DNA of 5,201 bases from Rhodospirillaceae bacterium (GTDB lineage Bacteria; Pseudomonadota; Alphaproteobacteria; JABSOH01): assembly GCA_020629355.1 (NCBI GenBank), contig JAHDDM010000110.1, positions 1 through 5,201 of the forward strand, in the 5' to 3' direction. Positions 1-5,201 of the stretch are shown piece by piece. Each line of letters starts with the position of its first letter. Position 1 is the stretch's first letter. Both the position numbers and the translations under genes were made by a program. The notes below the pieces were generated by a model. That model did not search any database. It had not been told where the DNA came from and saw nothing but the letters and a program-made list of their open reading frames with translations.

Positions 1-2480
1 CCAGAGCCGTCGATAGCAGCAAAGGCACCGCCGAGCAGGATAGTTTGCTGGCCTATAGTTTGGGTCAGGCGATGGACAGGCTTGGAGAGTTTGATCATAG
101 TTTGGCTCATCTTAGCGTACCAGAACATACGGACTATGCGGAACATTGGGGCAGGCTTGCTGAATTTATGACGGTGGTGCAGGATTTTTGGCCTGATTGG
201 TGTGCGGAAAATCAGTGTCTTGATGCCATTACCCGCCGTAATGCTGTATTGCGCAAACTGGCAGAGAATATCAAAGACCCGATTATTATTGCAGGTTCTA
301 GTGGGCGCGCGGTGGCGGTGCAGCATTTGATGCAGGCAGTATTAGCTGCACCGCAAGGTTGGGTTTATCTGCAAGGGTTAGAGGTGGTCTCTGATCCAGA
401 GATAGTGCAGCATGTGCCTAGTCACCCTGGTTATGCTTTGGCGCGTTTGTGTCGTATGTTGGATATTGTGCCAGAATCGCGTGATAGTTTTTATCGCGCG
501 GTTTTCCGAAGCCAGAAAGAAGAAATACTTTCTGTTGCGCAACCACCAGAGAATATACAGGCTTTCATCGCGCCAGACCGAAGTAGTGAGGTGGGGATGA
601 CGGCTTTGTTGATTCGCGAGGCTTTTGCGCAGGAGCAAACAGATATTGCGGTCATTTGCCAAGATGCGGATTTTATTGATAGCCTGGAGCGTTGGTTGAC
701 GCGCTGGAATATCGGGCTTGATCGTGTTGCGGGACTTGCGATGAGGCGTACGCCAGAAGGTCGCTTGATGTCTTTGATCATGGATATTTGGTGTTCAGGG
801 TTGGATTGGGTGCGTCTTATATCCTTGTTGAAGCATCCTTTGGTGCATTTGGGCATGACGCGGGCGGAGGTTGCGCAATGTACGCGACGCTTGGAAAGAC
901 TGGTCGCGGAAGGCTACGATGCACGTTCAGTAGAACGCGCTTTTGCGCGTGTTGTAGAGCCGGAATTTGCTTGGCTAAAGCAGCTGGAAATTCTTTACGG
1001 CACGCCAGAAGAGCGCTCTTTTCAGGAATTTATGACGTTGTGGATCGAGACCTTTATGGCACTTTGCCGAGATGCTGACTCTGCCTTGCCCAACAGCACC
1101 GCGATGCAGATATTGCAGCAATGGCAGGAAGGTCTTATCCGCGCGGGTGAGCATCTTGGCGATACGCCGATGGTGATTCCTGATTTTGCAGGGATGGTTC
1201 TGGCCATGTTTGGGCAGATACGTGTCCCATCACCGCCGCGAGGGCGTTATGCGGTATCGGTTCTCTCTGCCATGGAAGCGCGTTTGATGCGCTTTGATCG
1301 GGTGATTATTCCGATGATGAATTATGGTGTTCTGCCCATGCCCCCCGCGCCTGAGCCGTGGTTGACGCGGCAGCAGTATCAGGATTGCGCCATGCCTCCG
1401 CCAGAGGAAACTATTGGTCTGGCAGCGCATGATTTTATCGAACTGTGCCACCAGAACCAAGTGTTTCTGTTACGTTCGGAGAAGATAGGTGATGAAGTCG
1501 TTGCGGCTTCTCTGTGGTGGGATCGGTTGGATGCAGCGTATCTGATGACGCAAGGCCAGAGCATGGTTTCAACAGCCGAGAATGCACGCTGGCTTGGCTA
1601 TCTTGAGGCGGTACTTGCGCCAGATGATAATCCAACTTCTGGCAGGCCCAACCCGAATCCGCCGCCTGATATTCGCCCGAAGAGTCTCAGTGTGACGAAG
1701 GTGCAGACATTATTCTGTAATCCGTATGAGCTCTATGTTCGGAAGGTTCTCAAGCTCGAAGAGCATCCAGTACGTTTCAGCGAGACCTTTGCGGCGCGGC
1801 GTGGGAATTTTCTGCATCAACTTGTGCAGGATTTTGTGGCAGAAGCACCGCAACAGCCCGAAGAATGGCTAGTGCACCATGCTGAAGAATTGATATGCAC
1901 GGCTGATTTTGCGCCTCTTGAGGTATTGACGGTGCGTTACGGTGTTGTGCGTATGGTGAGGAATTTCTGTGCTGTGGAACAAGGGTTCTCTGGCTTGGAA
2001 AACCGTCTGGAGGTCACAGGGCAATGGGATGTTTCTGGTATTCAGATACGGGGCAGGGCGGATCGACTACTAGTGGATAGCGATGGGATTCGGATTCTGG
2101 ATTATAAATCAGGTGGTATTCCAAGCGCGAAGTCTGTTCAGATGCGTTACGAATGGCAGCTGCCGATTTTGGCCTTGATGGTGCGGGCAGGGGCGTTCGA
2201 TACGGCTGAAAAAGTATCGGATATGGGCTATTGGTCTATTGGCGGCCATAAAAACGACAGAATACAGTGGTTATCGAAGCTGATAGACGAGGATTTTCTT
2301 GCTGATACCGAACAGGAATTTCGTCAGGCTTTGATACAGATGCAACAGGGCGACAGGGCTTTTCCAGCCTTGCCAGACCCCGAATGTCTGCCTGGTTTTA
2401 CCGCGTACAGCCATTTGATGCGTGCCGAAGAATGGCTTGAGCAACCCGCAGTGTCCGAGGATGCAGACGATGAAGCTTGA
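1..2480 (+). CDS. addB: AddB subunit of the AddAB helicase-nuclease (double-strand break repair), 5' partial
   Basis: AddB pairs with AddA to process DNA double-strand ends in the cytoplasm, producing a 3' single strand for RecA. The reading frame is open from base 3 with no stop before TGA at 2478-2480. The gene therefore enters from the left edge, and the first in-window start-like codon (TTG 45) is not a credible start. It shows 825 residues, against roughly 1000 for alphaproteobacterial AddB, so the N-terminus is missing. Visible residues 1 to about 550 match the helicase-like part (DYAEHW, ITRRNAVLR, AGSSGRAVAV, LLKHPLVHLG, EARLMRFDRVI, IGLAAHDF). Residues from about 560 form a RecB-family nuclease domain with its expected active-site residues: His605 (GNFLH, 1815), Asp687 (GRADR, 2061), Asp700 and Lys702 (LDYKSG, 2100 and 2106), and Gln719 (2157). 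The nuclease therefore looks active. The cysteines of the Bacillus iron-sulfur cluster are mostly absent. Whether the N-terminal ATP site is degenerate cannot be judged here. Family assignment is strong. Confidence 0.95.
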   Translation, partial: RAVDSSKGTAEQDSLLAYSLGQAMDRLGEFDHSLAHLSVPEHTDYAEHWGRLAEFMTVVQDFWPDWCAENQCLDAITRRNAVLRKLAENIKDPIIIAGSSGRAVAVQHLMQAVLAAPQGWVYLQGLEVVSDPEIVQHVPSHPGYALARLCRMLDIVPESRDSFYRAVFRSQKEEILSVAQPPENIQAFIAPDRSSEVGMTALLIREAFAQEQTDIAVICQDADFIDSLERWLTRWNIGLDRVAGLAMRRTPEGRLMSLIMDIWCSGLDWVRLISLLKHPLVHLGMTRAEVAQCTRRLERLVAEGYDARSVERAFARVVEPEFAWLKQLEILYGTPEERSFQEFMTLWIETFMALCRDADSALPNSTAMQILQQWQEGLIRAGEHLGDTPMVIPDFAGMVLAMFGQIRVPSPPRGRYAVSVLSAMEARLMRFDRVIIPMMNYGVLPMPPAPEPWLTRQQYQDCAMPPPEETIGLAAHDFIELCHQNQVFLLRSEKIGDEVVAASLWWDRLDAAYLMTQGQSMVSTAENARWLGYLEAVLAPDDNPTSGRPNPNPPPDIRPKSLSVTKVQTLFCNPYELYVRKVLKLEEHPVRFSETFAARRGNFLHQLVQDFVAEAPQQPEEWLVHHAEELICTADFAPLEVLTVRYGVVRMVRNFCAVEQGFSGLENRLEVTGQWDVSGIQIRGRADRLLVDSDGIRILDYKSGGIPSAKSVQMRYEWQLPILALMVRAGAFDTAEKVSDMGYWSIGGHKNDRIQWLSKLIDEDFLADTEQEFRQALIQMQQGDRAFPALPDPECLPGFTAYSHLMRAEEWLEQPAVSEDADDEA
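2457..2460 (+). promoter_or_regulatory. Ribosome binding site for addA inside the addB 3' end
   Basis: GAGG (within CCGAGG) lies 9 bases before ATG 2470, a normal Shine-Dalgarno distance. It directly abuts the alternative in-frame ATG at 2461, which is too close for it to serve. This spacing favours 2470 as the addA start. The site is short and lies in coding sequence, so it is a plausible rather than proven signal. Confidence 0.55.
2470..2480 (+). other. addB-addA coding overlap (11 bases)
   Basis: The addA start ATG (2470-2472) precedes the addB stop TGA (2478-2480) in a different frame, so the last codons of addB and the first codons of addA share 11 bases. Such overlaps commonly couple translation and help keep subunits of one complex in balance. 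That role is inferred here. No promoter or terminator could be recognised between the genes. Confidence 0.85.
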
Positions 2481-5201
2481 TCCAGCACAGCTTGCGGCGG
2501 CGCGACCGAAACAAAGTACCTGGTTGATTGCCAATGCGGGTAGCGGCAAGACCAAGGTGCTGGTGGATCGGCTATTGCGTCTTTTGCTGTCTGGTGCGCG
2601 CCCTGGTGGGATATTGTGCTTGACCTTCACCAAGACCGCCGCGAACGAGATGCTGAAACGGGTACAGGATATTCTAGGCCGTTGGCTGGTGTTGGATGAT
2701 GCGGCTCTTGATGCAGAAATTGCAGCCTTAGGCGAAGAAGCGACTTTAGATAAAAGACAACAGGCGCGGCAATTATTCTTGTATTTAGCTGAAGACCCTG
2801 AAGGGCTGAATATCCGCACCTTACATGGTTTTTGTCAATCATTGATCAGCCGTTTTCCGCTAGAACTTGGGATTGCGCCTGGAACAACCTTGCTGGACGG
2901 CGAGGCAGGCAGGGTGCTGCAAGAAGAATTACGCCAAGCCGTGCTTCTGAGCGATGCGGCAGAGATTGCTGCTGCACGGCATTATATGATGACGGGGGAA
3001 CGCAATAGCCTATTACAGTCAGGGGCATTTTTTAACCTTGTGCTAGAGCTGGATAAGCAGATCGATGTTGCACATATCAACCTTGAAGAATTTGCTGCTC
3101 AAGCATCTGTACTGTTGAATTTACCTTACGCACAGATCAGTCTTGCAGAGCTTGAGCAGAATTTTACGGGCTTGATTGATCTTGCCGAGGTACGTGCTGT
3201 TGTGGCGTGTCTTGCTGAAAAAGCATCAGACAAGAAAACGGATATGGAGTTTCTGGAATGTCTGGAAATCTGTCTGCAAGCCGAAAATGATTGGTTTGCA
3301 GCCTTTGCGGCAGCGTTCTTGACGAAAACAGGCTCGATGCGGGCAAAGCCACTTACGCAAGCGGTGATGAAAGACCACTATATCGCTGAACGTGTGCTCT
3401 ATTGGAAAGAATGCCTGCTTGCGCATTTCCAGCAGGTTTCGGCGGTCAAAAGCCTTGAAATGACGCTTGCTGTTTTAAGGCTCGTGCAGCACTTTATCCT
3501 GCTGTATCGTGATTATAAGACCAGCCATGCTCTGTTGGATTATGGTGATCAGATTGCCTTGGTCAAAGACCTGTTGCATAGTTCTGGCGGCCTTGAGTGG
3601 GTGCGCTATAAGCTCGATTGCAGCATTGATCATGTTTTTCTGGATGAAGCCCAGGATACCAGCCATGATCAATGGCAAATCCTGAATGCCTTATGCGCGG
3701 ATTTTTTTGCAGGTGATAAAGGCCGTGCGCAGACGCTGTTTGTGGTGGGGGATCCGAAACAGTCGATTTATCGCTTTCAGGGCGCGGATGCAGAAGGTTT
3801 CTTCAGGGAACGCGATAGTCGCGTACAGACAGGCGCATTATCTGAACGGGTGCTTACGCAGTCTTATCGTAGTACGCAATGTCTTCTGGATGTGGTTGAT
3901 TCAACGTTTTCGCGCTATCTGAGTTCGGATTTTAGCGCTGATGATGCCACTTTTACCGATTGTCAGCATTTTAGCGCTCGTGCGGGTTTCGCAGGGCAGG
4001 TGATCCTTGCACCGCCCTTGGAGTTTGATCAAAGCAAGAGCGCTGCTCGGCGTTGGTTGGCGCAGCATCTGGCGGAAACCATTCATGGCTGGATAGGCCA
4101 GCGATATATTGCGGCCTTGGGACGCACGGTACGGGCCGAGGATATTTTGATTCTGTTTCGTGACCGCACGGGGATTTTTTCCGAACTGGCACATCATTTG
4201 CGCCGCCTTGGGATACCCATCGTCAGTGGTGAAAGAAGCCAGTTTTTGGAGCCTCTGGCAGTGCGGGATTGTGTGGCTTTGTTGCGGTATCTGTTGTCCC
4301 CGAATGATGATTATCAGCTGGCCTGTGTTCTGAAATCCGCCTTTATCAGTCTTTCGGAAGAAGAGTTGATGCAGCTTGCCTTGAGCCGTGGTGAAACACA
4401 GGGTTTGCACGATGTGTTGATGCAGCAGGATAACGCGGCGGCAGAGTGGCTGGCGGATTTACGCCGTTATGCGGATTTTACCTCTGTCAATAGTTTGCTT
4501 GGTGCGATACTGCATCGGCCTTGTCCGCGTGGACGTTCAGGACTACAGGCGATGAAAGGCCGCTTTGGTCAAGGTGTCGAGCGCACTCTTGCACGTCTTG
4601 AGCAGTTGGCGATTGCATTTGAAGACACCGAAGCAACGGGGCTGCAAGGCTTTGTCGATCATGTGCTTTTTCGCGAAAGTGCCGAGATTGACCGTGCCGA
4701 GGGCGAAGGTGTGGTGCGTTTATCCACCATTCACGGTGCGAAGGGTCAGCAAGCCCCGATTGTGCTTGTGCCAGAGGTTTGGCTTGCGGCAAAAGCTCCT
4801 AAGATCAAGCTCTATTCGGTGCAGGGCTTGCCGATATTGGCGGGTACGGAACAGATAGAACATCCCGAACTGCAAAGGGCGCGTGAGAATTTACTGGCGG
4901 CAGACCGTGCAGAACATTGGCGGTTACTGTACGTCGCCATGACTCGCGCGGCCTTTGAATTGCATCTGTACACCGCAAAGGCTGAGCCCAAGAAACCATC
5001 CGATCATACACCTTGGTATGCTTTGATCGAAGCTGCCATGGATGATCAAAATGCCGAGGTCATCACGGACGCTGAAGCCTTTCCGATATGTGACGGCGAG
5101 GGTATTGGTTTCTCAAGCACAAAACCTGCACGGCGATACCAGAGCGCACAAACCTTGCCTTCTATCGCCGAAGCACCAGATACGGAACTTCCAGATTACG
5201 C
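2470..5201 (+). CDS. addA: AddA helicase-nuclease subunit (UvrD/Rep-type superfamily 1 helicase), 3' partial
   Basis: AddA is the ATP-driven 3'-5' motor of the AddAB complex and normally also carries a C-terminal RecB-type nuclease. My translation from ATG 2470 runs 910 residues to the window edge without a stop or frameshift. All helicase motifs are visible: Q-motif Gln7; motif I (Walker A) ANAGSGKT at residues 21-28; motif Ia LCLTFTKTAANEM around 49-61; IRTLHGFCQ at 115-123; motif II (Walker B) FLDEAQDTS at 390-398; motif III VVGDPKQSIYRFQGAD at 425-440; motif IV QSYRS at 464-468; motif V STIHGAKGQQAP at 752-763; motif VI LLYVAMTRA at 819-827. The family is usually about 1150 residues, so some 240 residues containing the nuclease domain are off the window. 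Motif V reads KGQQ where relatives have KGLE. The gene overlaps addB by 11 bases, which implies cotranscription and coupled translation. Start: GAGG at 2457-2460 supports ATG 2470; ATG 2461 is the alternative, and a frame-1 stop at 2416-2418 bounds any longer start. Confidence 0.95.
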   Translation, partial: MKLDPAQLAAARPKQSTWLIANAGSGKTKVLVDRLLRLLLSGARPGGILCLTFTKTAANEMLKRVQDILGRWLVLDDAALDAEIAALGEEATLDKRQQARQLFLYLAEDPEGLNIRTLHGFCQSLISRFPLELGIAPGTTLLDGEAGRVLQEELRQAVLLSDAAEIAAARHYMMTGERNSLLQSGAFFNLVLELDKQIDVAHINLEEFAAQASVLLNLPYAQISLAELEQNFTGLIDLAEVRAVVACLAEKASDKKTDMEFLECLEICLQAENDWFAAFAAAFLTKTGSMRAKPLTQAVMKDHYIAERVLYWKECLLAHFQQVSAVKSLEMTLAVLRLVQHFILLYRDYKTSHALLDYGDQIALVKDLLHSSGGLEWVRYKLDCSIDHVFLDEAQDTSHDQWQILNALCADFFAGDKGRAQTLFVVGDPKQSIYRFQGADAEGFFRERDSRVQTGALSERVLTQSYRSTQCLLDVVDSTFSRYLSSDFSADDATFTDCQHFSARAGFAGQVILAPPLEFDQSKSAARRWLAQHLAETIHGWIGQRYIAALGRTVRAEDILILFRDRTGIFSELAHHLRRLGIPIVSGERSQFLEPLAVRDCVALLRYLLSPNDDYQLACVLKSAFISLSEEELMQLALSRGETQGLHDVLMQQDNAAAEWLADLRRYADFTSVNSLLGAILHRPCPRGRSGLQAMKGRFGQGVERTLARLEQLAIAFEDTEATGLQGFVDHVLFRESAEIDRAEGEGVVRLSTIHGAKGQQAPIVLVPEVWLAAKAPKIKLYSVQGLPILAGTEQIEHPELQRARENLLAADRAEHWRLLYVAMTRAAFELHLYTAKAEPKKPSDHTPWYALIEAAMDDQNAEVITDAEAFPICDGEGIGFSSTKPARRYQSAQTLPSIAEAPDTELPDY

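Noticed and set aside
45..47. TTG at 45 as the addB start
   Set aside because: The frame is open upstream to base 3 with no stop, and the protein is clearly shorter than the family, so the true start lies before the window.
2461..2463. ATG 2461 (or GTG 2422, TTG 2437) as the addA start
   Set aside because: The GAGG at 2457-2460 directly touches ATG 2461 but is well spaced for ATG 2470. The further upstream codons lack a recognisable ribosome binding site and would lengthen the overlap with addB. ATG 2461 remains the second choice.
2559..2566. GCTGGTGG, identical to the E. coli Chi octamer, on the + strand just after the addA Walker A codons
   Set aside because: It falls in the codons for Val-Leu-Val-Asp of a conserved helix, where such a string is easily produced by codon choice. 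The E. coli octamer is recognised by RecBCD, while AddAB enzymes of other lineages use different sequences. One copy in 5.2 kb has no statistical weight; genome-wide over-representation and strand bias would be needed.
2271..2819. 182-codon open frame on the - strand across the addB-addA junction
   Set aside because: It lies antisense to two clearly conserved genes, its translation is rich in Ser, Arg and Ala without recognisable motifs, and it is best explained as a shadow of the + strand coding.
3901..4410. 169-codon open frame on the - strand inside addA
   Set aside because: It is antisense to the conserved region of addA after motif IV, with no recognisable domain and no sign of its own ribosome binding site, so it is treated as a shadow frame.
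4565..4858. 97-codon + strand open frame inside addA
   Set aside because: It sits in another frame over the AddA motif V region, is very rich in Arg, Cys and Leu, and has no family resemblance; the addA frame is continuous through it.

Overview
The window is entirely coding. It holds two overlapping + strand genes that encode the AddAB helicase-nuclease, which resects DNA double-strand breaks to start RecA-dependent recombination. Both genes are cut by the window edges: addB lacks its 5' end and addA lacks its 3' end. The AddB sequence (the AGSSGRAVAV, LLKHPL, GLAAHDF and ILDYKSG regions) and the AddA sequence (ANAGSGKT, LCLTFTKTAA) resemble the alphaproteobacterial form of the complex rather than the Bacillus form. 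The source is therefore most likely an alphaproteobacterium. GC content is about half by eye, lower than in many Rhizobiales or Rhodobacterales. I cannot name a genus.

Layout: addB runs from the left edge to 2480 (825 visible residues, reading from base 3). It carries the inactive helicase-like part and then a complete-looking RecB-family nuclease domain (about 1683-2420). addA starts at 2470, inside the last codons of addB, and stays open without a stop codon to the right edge (910 visible residues). It holds the full set of UvrD/Rep-type (superfamily 1) helicase motifs, but its C-terminal nuclease domain lies beyond the window.

The 11-base overlap, with a Shine-Dalgarno-like GAGG inside addB, suggests coupled translation of two subunits that form one heterodimer. 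In the known family, AddA supplies the motor and one nuclease, and AddB supplies the second nuclease and a scaffold. No intergenic stretch, RNA gene, mobile element, repeat, CRISPR array or terminator could be supported. I did not find a previously undescribed system; the points worth a second look are small departures from family consensus in otherwise ordinary housekeeping genes.
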